Shown: positions 1 to 5,278 of the stretch, in pieces | Position numbering within the stretch: position 1 is the stretch's first letter | How the letters are laid out: every line of letters begins with the position of its first letter | DNA from: Cyanobacteria bacterium T3Sed10_344R1 | GTDB taxonomy: Bacteria > Cyanobacteriota > Cyanobacteriia > Phormidesmidales > Phormidesmidaceae | Assembly (NCBI GenBank): GCA_003566335.1 | Contig: PXDR01000375.1 | Span: 1 to 5,278, forward strand | DNA length: 5,278 bases | Direction: 5' to 3' | The notes under the pieces: generated by a model | The model's database searches: none | Told to the model about the DNA's origin: nothing | The model's input: only the letters and a program-made list of their open reading frames with translations | Program-made: the position numbers and the translations under genes

Positions 1-47
1 CGATTGGGCTAGGCTAAGGCGTGAGGTGTTGTTGAGGGCGTGGGGCA

Positions 48-2069
48 GTGGATAAAGGAACCCTGATTGAGTTTCGGTGGCAAGGAACCCCACGCCTTGC
101 GGTGGCAGACCGCCCAGAAGGCAAAAAAAACTGGGTGGTGGTGGATGAACAAGGGCTATCTCACACCCTGCATCCCCGCCAGGTCACGTTTGACGTGCCG
201 GGGAGCGACTACAACCCCAGCGATATTCCTCAGTTTTTGACCACGGTCGAGCCGTTGCTGGATCCTTCTAGCCTAGAAGTGGCTTGGGAATTCCTCAGCG
301 AAGCCGAAGAATCCACCGACCCAGCAGCTTTGGCAATGCTGCTCTTTTCTGAGCAGACGCCCACCGCCTGTTATGCGGCCCATCGGCTGTTGTCAGAAGA
401 CAAGATCTTTTTCAAGCAGAAGGGCGATCGCTACGAGACCCGGTCTGCTAGTCAAGTTGAAGAACTGCAGCATCAAATCCAGCGGGAGGCCGAGCGCCAG
501 GAAGCTTGGCAGGGATTCTTAACCCGACTGAGGCAGGCGATTGACGATCCATCGCTAGAATGGCAAAAAACTGACCGCCCTCGCCTAGAAGCCCTAGAGC
601 GCTATGCTGCCTTTGGCGAAGAGTCCAATCAGCGGGCGGCTGCTCAGGAAGTCTTGACGGCCCTGGGTCGCAGCTCTACAGCGGAAGCCGCGTTCGAGCT
701 TTTGGTGGATTTGGGTCTCTGGAGTCCCCACGAAAACTTGGCCCTGCGGCGCAGTCAACTGCCCCTGGGCTTTGCTGATAAGGTGCTTGAAATGGCCCAG
801 CACTGCCTCACCAATCCCCTGCCCGATCCCGACCCAAATCGACTAGACCTGACCCATCTAAAGGTCTACACCGTTGACGATGAAAGCACCCGCGAAATTG
901 ACGACGGTCTCAGTGTTGAAAACTTAGACAATGGTCAGCAGCGGCTGTGGATTCACATCGCTGACCCCACCCGCTGGCTGGTGCCGGGGGATGAGCTTGA
1001 TTTAGAAGCCCGCAGGCGCTGCACCACGCTTTATTTGCCCACAGGAACAGTGCCGATGTTCCCGACGGAGCTGGCGACTGGGCCGATGAGTTTAGTCCAG
1101 GGCCAGGTGTGCTGTGCCCTAAGTTTTGGGGTGGTGTTAGATGAAACTGGTGCGATCGCAAACTACTGCATCCGTCCCAGCCAAATTAAGCCCACCTACC
1201 GCCTCACCTACGAAGACGTTGATGAAATGCTGGAGCTGGGGCTGCGGGCCGAACCCGAACTCACCGCCCTCGCCCAAAGCGCCCAACTGCGCCAAAGCTG
1301 GCGGCAGCAGCAGGGGGCGATTAACATTCACATGCCAGAAACCTCAATCAAGGTTGAGGACGACACCATTGACATTCAGGTGCTGGACGATTCCGCCGCC
1401 CGGCTGATGGTGGCGGAGCTGATGATTTTGACCGGAGAAGTCGCCGCCCGCTATGGGGAAGAACACAGCCTCGCCATCCCGTTTCGCAGCCAGCCCCAGC
1501 CAGAGCTGCCGTCCGACGAAGAGTTAATGCAGTTGCCGACCGGCTGGGTACGCGACTGCGCCATTCGCCGCTGCATGACCCGCAGCGAGATGGGCGTGGT
1601 TCCGGCCCGTCATGCCACCCTGGGGCTGAATGGCTACAGCCAGGTCACCTCACCGATTCGGCGCTATACCGACCTGCTGGCCCACTTTCAGCTCAAAGCC
1701 CATTTGCGGGGTGAGGATCTGCCCTTTACCGCCCAAGAAATGATGGAACTAACCCAAGGGGTGAGCTCCGCCGCTTACGAGACGGTGCTGGTAGAGCGCC
1801 AAACCAAGCGGTACTGGGCGTTAGAGTACCTGCGGCGCAATGAGGATACCGTATGGCAGGCGATGATGCTGCGCTGGCTGCGGGAACACGATGGCCTGGG
1901 GTTGGTAATTTTAGAAGACTTGGGCCTAGAACTGGCCATGCGGTTCAACCGCTCGGTGGAGCTAGGGGAACGACTCGCCGTGCGAGTCAGCTACGCCAAT
2001 CCTCGGCAGGATATTCTCCACCTGGACGAAGTGGCGGTTACTGCGCCAGAGTCGTCGTCGGTGGCATAG
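48..2069 (+). CDS. rnb: RNase II/R-family (RNB domain) 3'-5' exoribonuclease
   Basis: This is a processive 3'-5' exoribonuclease that would degrade or trim RNA in the cytoplasm, releasing nucleoside monophosphates in a metal-dependent reaction (family knowledge). At 673 residues it is complete. The RNB catalytic core covers about residues 265-595. Its acidic metal-binding cluster lies in VDDESTREIDDGLS, with D277, E283, D285 and D286 aligning by eye to E. coli RNase II D201, D207, D209 and D210, so the second position is Glu rather than Asp. The signature SPIRRYTDLLAH begins at S535, and E457 falls near the conserved active-site Glu. Residues 1-55 may form a small beta-rich domain, 70-250 look helical, and 608-665 could be a degenerate S1-like OB fold. 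The start is GTG, the first start codon after an in-frame TGA at 33-35, with GAGGG (34-38) as ribosome binding site 9 nt upstream. The N-terminus MDKGTLIEF and RLAVADRPEGKK match my memory of cyanobacterial homologues. The symbol could equally be vacB or rnr. Confidence 0.95.
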   Translation: MDKGTLIEFRWQGTPRLAVADRPEGKKNWVVVDEQGLSHTLHPRQVTFDVPGSDYNPSDIPQFLTTVEPLLDPSSLEVAWEFLSEAEESTDPAALAMLLFSEQTPTACYAAHRLLSEDKIFFKQKGDRYETRSASQVEELQHQIQREAERQEAWQGFLTRLRQAIDDPSLEWQKTDRPRLEALERYAAFGEESNQRAAAQEVLTALGRSSTAEAAFELLVDLGLWSPHENLALRRSQLPLGFADKVLEMAQHCLTNPLPDPDPNRLDLTHLKVYTVDDESTREIDDGLSVENLDNGQQRLWIHIADPTRWLVPGDELDLEARRRCTTLYLPTGTVPMFPTELATGPMSLVQGQVCCALSFGVVLDETGAIANYCIRPSQIKPTYRLTYEDVDEMLELGLRAEPELTALAQSAQLRQSWRQQQGAINIHMPETSIKVEDDTIDIQVLDDSAARLMVAELMILTGEVAARYGEEHSLAIPFRSQPQPELPSDEELMQLPTGWVRDCAIRRCMTRSEMGVVPARHATLGLNGYSQVTSPIRRYTDLLAHFQLKAHLRGEDLPFTAQEMMELTQGVSSAAYETVLVERQTKRYWALEYLRRNEDTVWQAMMLRWLREHDGLGLVILEDLGLELAMRFNRSVELGERLAVRVSYANPRQDILHLDEVAVTAPESSSVA

Positions 2070-2070
2070 A

Positions 2071-2112
2071 TAGGCTATTAGCTATTGGCTGTTAGCTATT
2101 GGCTATTGGACT
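2071..2112. repeat. heptanucleotide tandem repeat (STRR-like), consensus TTRGCTR
   Basis: Starting one base after the stop codon of the exoribonuclease gene, the sequence reads as consecutive 7-mers: TAGGCTA, TTAGCTA, TTGGCTG, TTAGCTA, TTGGCTA and a decayed TTGGACT. That is five good units plus one degenerate unit. Short tandem heptamers of this kind (STRR sequences) are known from intergenic regions of filamentous cyanobacteria; assigning this array to that class is inference. It lies between two convergent genes and has no coding role. Confidence 0.75.
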
Positions 2113-2131
2113 CTCAACAACCATCCATAAC

Positions 2132-2164
2132 GCTAGTTCCCCGAATCAGCGCTAGGGAACTGGC
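2132..2164. terminator. possible stem-loop between convergent genes, weak terminator candidate
   Basis: Arms 2132-2141 (GCTAGTTCCC) and 2155-2164 (GGGAACTGGC) pair over 10 positions with one T:G wobble around a 13-nt loop. The structure spans the stop codon of the minus-strand membrane-protein gene at 2152-2154 and lies 62 nt past the stop of the exoribonuclease gene. It would be slightly more stable in plus-strand RNA, where the odd pair is U:G rather than C:A. No T tract follows on either strand, so it is not a classical Rho-independent terminator. Confidence 0.3.
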
Positions 2165-3324
2165 AAGGATTCTGGCGTGGGTTCGGTGATACTTTCGGTT
2201 GCGGGTTTGCGGCGGCGGCGATCTTCGCGGCGCTGTTTGGGTTGGAGGTAGAGGGTTTCGAGTAAGACTGCTCCGCCCGCGACCCAGGGGGGGACAATTA
2301 GCGCGCCAATTAAGCCGAGAACTTGGGTGCCGCCCAGCACAGCTAGCAGTTGATAGAGAGGATGGACGCCGACGGAAGACCCCACTAACAGGGGATCTAG
2401 CACGTAGGTTTCAACGTTTTGGATGATCACGTAGAGCAAAATCACCCAGAGAAATGTCCAGCCCCCTTGGGACACGGCGACAACTAGGGCTGGAATTGCG
2501 CCGAGGAAGGGGCCGAGGAAGGGGATGAGGTTGGTGACGCCTGCGATCGCACCGAGACCCAACGCAAATTCTGACAGTCCCAGGGCACCGAGGCTGACTG
2601 TGGTCGCCACAGACAATAGGGCAGAGACTAGCAGTCGGCCCCGAATGTAGCCACCGATGCGGGTGCTGACCGGACGCACCTGGGCAGTGAGGCGTTCATC
2701 CCAGGGATAGGGCAGCAGTCGGGCCAAGTTGCGGATCAGAGTGCGGCTGTCGGCCAGCATGTATCCCGACAAAAACAGGGCCAGAATGACGCTGAAAAAG
2801 CCGCCCAAAATCCCGGTGGTGACGCCATAGGAGCGAATCAAGAGCTGCTGACTAGAGCGAATCACCCAGCGGGTGACGGCCTGGACATCCAGCACCTCAT
2901 CAAACAGTTGGCCCACCAGCTCGGGCCGGGTATCGCTGAGGCTGACCACCCAGGCTTCTGCGGCGTTAAATACACTCTTGAGCGACACCGGGATTTGCCG
3001 GAGCAAGCGCTCAATTTGCTCAAAAATTGTCGGGCCAATTAGCAGACCGCCCCCGACCAATACGCCGATAACGGTGAGGTAAATCATCACCACTGCCAAC
3101 CAACGGGGCACCCGGCGCTGTTCGGCCCAGTTCACCAAGGGCGACACCGAGGCCGCTAGCACTACAGAAATCATCAGCAGCACAACGAGACTCCGCAACT
3201 GCCAAATCAGCAGCAGCAGGGGAATCACAAGGACTAGCAGCACCACGGTCTTCATCGAGAGGGTAATGGGCTGCTCAGGCATAGAAGTCAAAGGGGACGC
3301 TCCTGTGGCCGTAGTTGATTTCAT
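2152..3324 (-). CDS. AI-2E family (PerM/UPF0118-type) membrane protein
   Basis: This is a 390-residue polytopic inner-membrane protein of the AI-2E/PerM family. Family members have been linked to autoinducer-2 export and to cation/proton antiport; what the cyanobacterial members transport is unknown, so no substrate is claimed. Hydrophobic segments lie at about residues 27-42, 46-64, 75-97, 165-190, 230-250, 255-285, 290-307 and 325-358, with the family's large soluble loop between segments 3 and 4 (about 98-165). Two family hallmarks are visible: IPFLGPFLGAIPA at 267-279, and ETYVLDPLLVGSSVGVHPL at 305-323. The tail 361-390 is hydrophilic, very basic at QRREDRRRRK and then Pro/Glu-rich, so probably cytoplasmic. 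Before the ATG there is only GGGG at a 4-nt spacing, a weak ribosome binding site; Met15 or Met24 are possible alternative starts but have no better site. The gene is 47 bp downstream of a small secreted-protein gene on the same strand, so the two may share a transcript. Confidence 0.9.
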   Translation of the reverse strand: MKSTTATGASPLTSMPEQPITLSMKTVVLLVLVIPLLLLIWQLRSLVVLLMISVVLAASVSPLVNWAEQRRVPRWLAVVMIYLTVIGVLVGGGLLIGPTIFEQIERLLRQIPVSLKSVFNAAEAWVVSLSDTRPELVGQLFDEVLDVQAVTRWVIRSSQQLLIRSYGVTTGILGGFFSVILALFLSGYMLADSRTLIRNLARLLPYPWDERLTAQVRPVSTRIGGYIRGRLLVSALLSVATTVSLGALGLSEFALGLGAIAGVTNLIPFLGPFLGAIPALVVAVSQGGWTFLWVILLYVIIQNVETYVLDPLLVGSSVGVHPLYQLLAVLGGTQVLGLIGALIVPPWVAGGAVLLETLYLQPKQRREDRRRRKPATESITEPTPESLPVP

Positions 3325-3371
3325 TGTGCCCCAAGTCTGCCCTCTGCTGAGGTCTTGCGGCGGGATGATTG

Positions 3372-3752
3372 CTATCGCACCCCGTCAATCGCCTCTCGCC
3401 AGTTAAGACCAGATGCCGCCTCTGAATTGAATAGGGCTTCTAAAGACGCAGCGGTCACGTCGCTGCAGCCCACTACTCTCACCGCCTGCTGCTGATCTTG
3501 CAGGCTGTAGAGCCGCTGGCGAAATTGCACTAAGTTGTTGCGATACTCGGGGGTCAGTTCTGGGGTTGCGATCAATATGCCGACGAGATCAAGAGATAGA
3601 TCCCACTGATTTAAACAGACAGCCTGCCGCAACTGCTCTTGCACTAGCTCCACGGGAACGGCAGCCGCCGGGCGACCGGTGGCAAAAATTAGGCCACAGG
3701 CTAGGAAAACCCCGAGGATTCCCACTTGTTGCCCCTGCGTCATGCGAATCAT
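3372..3752 (-). CDS. small exported protein of unknown function
   Basis: I do not recognise a named family. From the chosen start the product is 126 residues. It opens with a short basic n-region (MIRMTQGQQ), then the hydrophobic core VGILGVFLACGLIFATG, then RPAAA before VPVE, a good signal peptidase I site. The Cys in the core has Phe at -3 and hydrophobic residues after it, so a lipoprotein is less likely. The mature part (about 95 residues) looks helical and contains QLRQAVCLNQWDLSLDLVGIL and YRNNLVQFRQRLYSLQ, like a single TPR-type helical pair. It has only two cysteines (46 and 96 in this numbering), which could form a disulphide in the periplasm. An ATG 36 nt further upstream (3786-3788) would add MNHQAQGQGDAR, a polar stretch unlike a signal peptide, and lacks a well-placed ribosome binding site. 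The ATG at 3750-3752 has AAGGGG 8 nt before it. The neighbouring AI-2E-type gene follows after 47 bp. Confidence 0.75.
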   Translation of the reverse strand: MIRMTQGQQVGILGVFLACGLIFATGRPAAAVPVELVQEQLRQAVCLNQWDLSLDLVGILIATPELTPEYRNNLVQFRQRLYSLQDQQQAVRVVGCSDVTAASLEALFNSEAASGLNWREAIDGVR

Positions 3753-3760
3753 TCTGGCGT

Positions 3761-3766
3761 CCCCTT
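3761..3766 (-). promoter_or_regulatory. ribosome binding site that decides the start of the exported-protein gene
   Basis: On the minus strand AAGGGG stands 8 nt before the ATG at 3752-3750. The longer ATG-initiated form starting at 3788 has only TGGGG directly touching its start codon and GGTGG about 20 nt away, so this site favours the shorter product with the clean signal peptide. Confidence 0.6.
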
Positions 3767-3819
3767 GGCCCTGGGCCTGATGGTTCATCCCCAGTGTGCC
3801 ACCGCCACCTAAATATCAA

Positions 3820-3852
3820 CAGCCCCACCACAGTCAAAATGTGGTGGGGCTG
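3820..3852 (-). terminator. perfect 13-bp stem-loop, likely terminator or leader hairpin
   Basis: CAGCCCCACCACA (3820-3832) and TGTGGTGGGGCTG (3840-3852) are exact reverse complements around a 7-nt loop (GTCAAAA on the plus strand). Read on the minus strand the stem is followed by TTGATATTTA, moderately U-rich but not a clean U tract. It lies 94 nt beyond the stop of the Cys-rich gene and 67 nt before the start of the exported-protein gene, so it could end the first transcript or be a structured 5' leader of the second. The plus-strand side is followed by AGGGGTTG, which does not suit termination in that direction. Confidence 0.5.
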
Positions 3853-3946
3853 AGGGGTTGACCAGAACAATATCGGCTGTGCAACCTAGACGGCTAGGGA
3901 ACAAAACCTTGGTCAACAAACGGTATTTTTTTATTATTTGCAGAGC

Positions 3947-4258
3947 TTAGTCTACGCCCTGGGATTGTTTCACTGAAGGTAGCAGCGCCACCCGTTGAGC
4001 AGAAAGATCGTGATGCTCTGAAACGTGATTTGTAACCCGATCAATGCGATTCATATATTTGGGGATCGTGAGTAGATCTTGTGACCAGCAGGGTAAGCCA
4101 CTGACGGTCTCAAGGCTGGAGGCAAAAGGTGGGATCGCTAAGCGACAAGACTTCCAGCACCCCTGGACGGGGACACCCAGTTGACCGCAGCTGCCCCCAC
4201 GCCGACCTTCGGGGGTGTAGTGAGCACACTGCCGACAATTGGAAATTCCGATCTTCAT
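3947..4258 (-). CDS. cysteine-rich small protein (CxxC, GRRGG motif), unknown function
   Basis: This 103-residue protein resembles a short, widespread but uncharacterised cyanobacterial family as I remember it (not checked). Its N-terminal half is the distinctive part: C8-x2-C11, HYTPEGRRGG (13-22), C24, LGVPVQGCW (27-35) with C34, C38, then LAIPPF (40-45). C57 is a sixth cysteine. Four or five closely spaced cysteines plus H13 suggest a metal site, zinc or iron-sulphur, or a redox role; that is inference. Residues 60-103 are hydrophilic and less distinctive. There is no signal peptide or membrane segment, so the product is probably cytoplasmic. The ATG has no clear ribosome binding site (AATTAAAGCC precedes it), but the motif region begins right after it, so a later start is unlikely. 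TACAAT on the minus strand (4297-4292) could be a -10 box giving a leader of about 27 nt, but no -35 match was found. The gene stands alone, with 158 bp to the next start downstream and an AT-rich region upstream. Confidence 0.8.
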   Translation of the reverse strand: MKIGISNCRQCAHYTPEGRRGGSCGQLGVPVQGCWKSCRLAIPPFASSLETVSGLPCWSQDLLTIPKYMNRIDRVTNHVSEHHDLSAQRVALLPSVKQSQGVD

Positions 4259-4807
4259 GGCTTTAATTAGAAACTAGTGAACCACATGTCGATTGTATTT
4301 AATTTTGAGTAACTTTATCGGCCTCTTCTTATAGGACAAATCGGTCAAACGTTCTGCCCGTAAGATGTTTATGGTTTTCAGTAAAGGCCAAAGCATTTAT
4401 TTTTTCTTCATATTCCCGTTAGATTTGGACATATAAACCGCTAGATCCAGAAGTAATCACTCTCAGAATGCCCAAGAAATGATCGGGGATCGGCTGAAAT
4501 CATAGGAATATGGGTTTGATTAATAAATTTTCCGCAAAGTTTATATGTCTTATAAGATGCTTGATTGGCTCATGAAATGGGAAAACTTTAGGAGAAAATC
4601 AGGACTATACGTCTGAAACTTTGCCTGTGGATTTATGCTTCTCGCTCGCCCAGTTTTAGACAATTATTCGTGAAGTTGTATTGTCGAAAACACGGCAATG
4701 TAACGAATTCAATGTATCTATTCAAACTAAGCCGTTTGTAGTGTTACAGGCTGTCTGAAGCGGGCCAGGAAGCCCCTCACCCAAAGCCCTGAAAGCAGGT
4801 CGGAAAG
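4259..4807. other. AT-rich intergenic stretch without a convincing gene
   Basis: About 550 bp separate the Cys-rich gene from the end of the DUF721 gene. By my count 4261-4740 holds 174 G/C in 480 bases (about 36%), against about 60% in the large genes. No ORF over 40 codons with a ribosome binding site is visible inside 4259-4740. Short patterns seen are the spaced 11-bp inverted repeat, the 10-bp palindrome TCTTATAAGA (4548-4557), a T-rich run at 4395-4408, and a second spaced 8-bp inverted pair CATATTCC (4409-4416) / GGAATATG (4505-4512). The last part, 4741-4807, returns to GC-rich sequence and has only scattered short repeats of AAGC. No tRNA, known riboswitch or recognised small RNA was seen. 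Confidence 0.7.
4428..4549. repeat. spaced 11-bp perfect inverted repeat
   Basis: GACATATAAAC (4428-4438) and GTTTATATGTC (4539-4549) are exact reverse complements separated by 100 bp. The right arm runs into the palindrome TCTTATAAGA. No target-site duplication is visible next to the arms (left flank GATTTG, right flank TTATAAG) and the inside encodes nothing recognisable. It could be the termini of a tiny decayed non-autonomous element, a pair of regulator sites, or chance in AT-rich DNA. Confidence 0.45.
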
Positions 4808-5278
4808 TTAGTCCGGGGAAGGCGTTGGGTGGAATATGGGGGGTGTCCCTGGGGCACCTGATGAGGCGAGTCGCTTGGCGGCACAGAGGGCGCAGCAGTG
4901 CCAGCGATTCAGTTCCCCAGAGGGGCAAGGACAGTGGCAACTGGGGCAGGTGGGGTGGTGTTGCGATCGCAACTTAATCTGCTCAGCCCAACGGTTAAAG
5001 GCTTCCTCTGGGGTTTGGGGCGGCTTAGGGGCTGGGGCTGGCGACTGCGTCCAGCTGGGATGATCTTGCCGAGCCTGCTGCTGTAGGTTGACTGATTGAG
5101 CGACCTGATCTCGCTGCCGCTGGTTCCAGCTGCCTGCCGAAAACCGGATGTCTGTCAGCCCTAGCCCCAGCTGTTGATTGAGTTTTTTCAGGATCGACAA
5201 GCGCTCAAAGGTTAGAGTCTGTGCCCAGGCTGGGGTTGCGGTAGCCACCTGGAGCACCTGCCGTTCTAGCTCAATGTA
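4808..5278 (-). CDS. DUF721 (DciA-like) protein with C-terminal zinc ribbon, 5' end missing
   Basis: The reading frame is open to the right edge, so the gene is partial: the last 156 residues are present and the true start lies outside. The first visible residues read YIELERQVLQVATATPAWAQTL, so the GTG at 5257-5255 is internal and should not be taken as the start. Visible residues 1-50 match the second half of a DUF721 domain: LQVATATPAWAQTL, then ILKKLNQQLGLGLTDIRFSAG. A Gln- and Pro-rich linker follows (about 55-88, with PAPAPKPPQTPEEAFNRW). Next comes a compact Cys cluster, CPSCHCPCPSGELNRWHCCALC, in which the CPSC and CALC pairs can form a zinc ribbon. The end is Pro/Ser-rich. Some DUF721 proteins are DciA, which loads the replicative helicase DnaB; whether this zinc-ribbon form does so is not shown. 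Ending at TAA (4808-4810), the gene has no clear terminator hairpin after it. Confidence 0.85.
   Translation of the reverse strand, partial: YIELERQVLQVATATPAWAQTLTFERLSILKKLNQQLGLGLTDIRFSAGSWNQRQRDQVAQSVNLQQQARQDHPSWTQSPAPAPKPPQTPEEAFNRWAEQIKLRSQHHPTCPSCHCPCPSGELNRWHCCALCAAKRLASSGAPGTPPIFHPTPSPD

Noticed and set aside
2..55. Plus-strand frame open from the left edge to a TAA at 53-55, possibly the tail of an upstream gene overlapping the exoribonuclease start by 8 nt
   Set aside because: Only 17 codons are visible and they resemble nothing I know; that length is often open by chance.
3924..3939. T-rich run TATTTTTTTATTATTT on the plus strand, like the tail of a terminator
   Set aside because: Only a 3-bp stem (ACC/GGT) precedes it and no plus-strand gene lies upstream nearby; on the minus strand it is an A tract just after the Cys-rich gene.
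4328..4349. TTGACC and TATAAG on the minus strand as a promoter for the Cys-rich gene
   Set aside because: The spacing between the two hexamers is only 9 nt, far from the usual 16-18.
4441..4503. Minus-strand small frame MISADPRSFLGH of 20 codons
   Set aside because: Short, no ribosome binding site, and overlaps the inverted-repeat interval with no sign of coding bias.
4545..4616. Plus-strand small frame starting MSYKMLDWLMKW within the AT-rich island
   Set aside because: It has 23 codons, no ribosome binding site and no similarity that I recognise.
4741..4807. Possible riboswitch or terminator in the GC-rich segment after the DUF721 stop
   Set aside because: Only direct repeats of AAGC and 4-bp stems were found; no consensus of a known riboswitch class fits.
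4722..4940. Minus-strand 72-codon frame overlapping the end of the DUF721 gene
   Set aside because: It runs in another frame over the well-supported zinc-ribbon coding region and has no recognisable motif.
5255..5257. GTG as the start of the DUF721 gene
   Set aside because: The frame stays open upstream to the window edge and the residues before it (YIELERQ) continue the DUF721-like sequence.

Overview
The window looks like chromosomal DNA of a cyanobacterium, probably a filamentous Leptolyngbya- or Nodosilinea-like lineage (genus is inference). The evidence is four exact copies of the HIP1 octamer GCGATCGC (424-431, 1152-1159, 2543-2550, 4963-4970), all inside coding sequence; a heptanucleotide tandem repeat of the STRR type at 2071-2112; and genes resembling cyanobacterial versions of an RNB exoribonuclease, a zinc-ribbon DUF721 protein and a small CxxC protein with a GRRGG motif. 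The large genes are GC-rich (about 60% in a line counted by hand), while the 480 bp at 4261-4740 are only about 36% GC.

Layout. 48-2069 (+): a complete RNase II/R-family exoribonuclease. 2070-2151: a short convergent intergenic region with the heptamer repeat and an imperfect stem-loop. 2152-3324 (-): an AI-2E/PerM-type membrane protein. 3372-3752 (-): a small exported protein of unknown function lying 47 bp upstream of the membrane-protein gene and probably cotranscribed with it. 3820-3852: a perfect 13-bp stem-loop. 3947-4258 (-): a cysteine-rich small protein of unknown function. 4259-4807: an AT-rich stretch without a convincing gene, carrying a spaced 11-bp inverted repeat. 4808 to the right edge (-): the 3' part of a DUF721 (DciA-like) gene ending in a zinc ribbon; its start lies outside the window.

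The genes do not form an obvious single pathway. RNA turnover (RNB), replication-linked nucleic-acid work (DUF721), a membrane permease with an exported companion, and an orphan Cys-rich protein sit side by side, as is common in the loosely organised genomes of cyanobacteria. I found no phage, defence, CRISPR, tRNA or rRNA signature and no convincing new multi-gene system. The parts most worth following up are the AT-rich island, the conserved-looking Cys-rich protein and the zinc-ribbon DUF721 protein.
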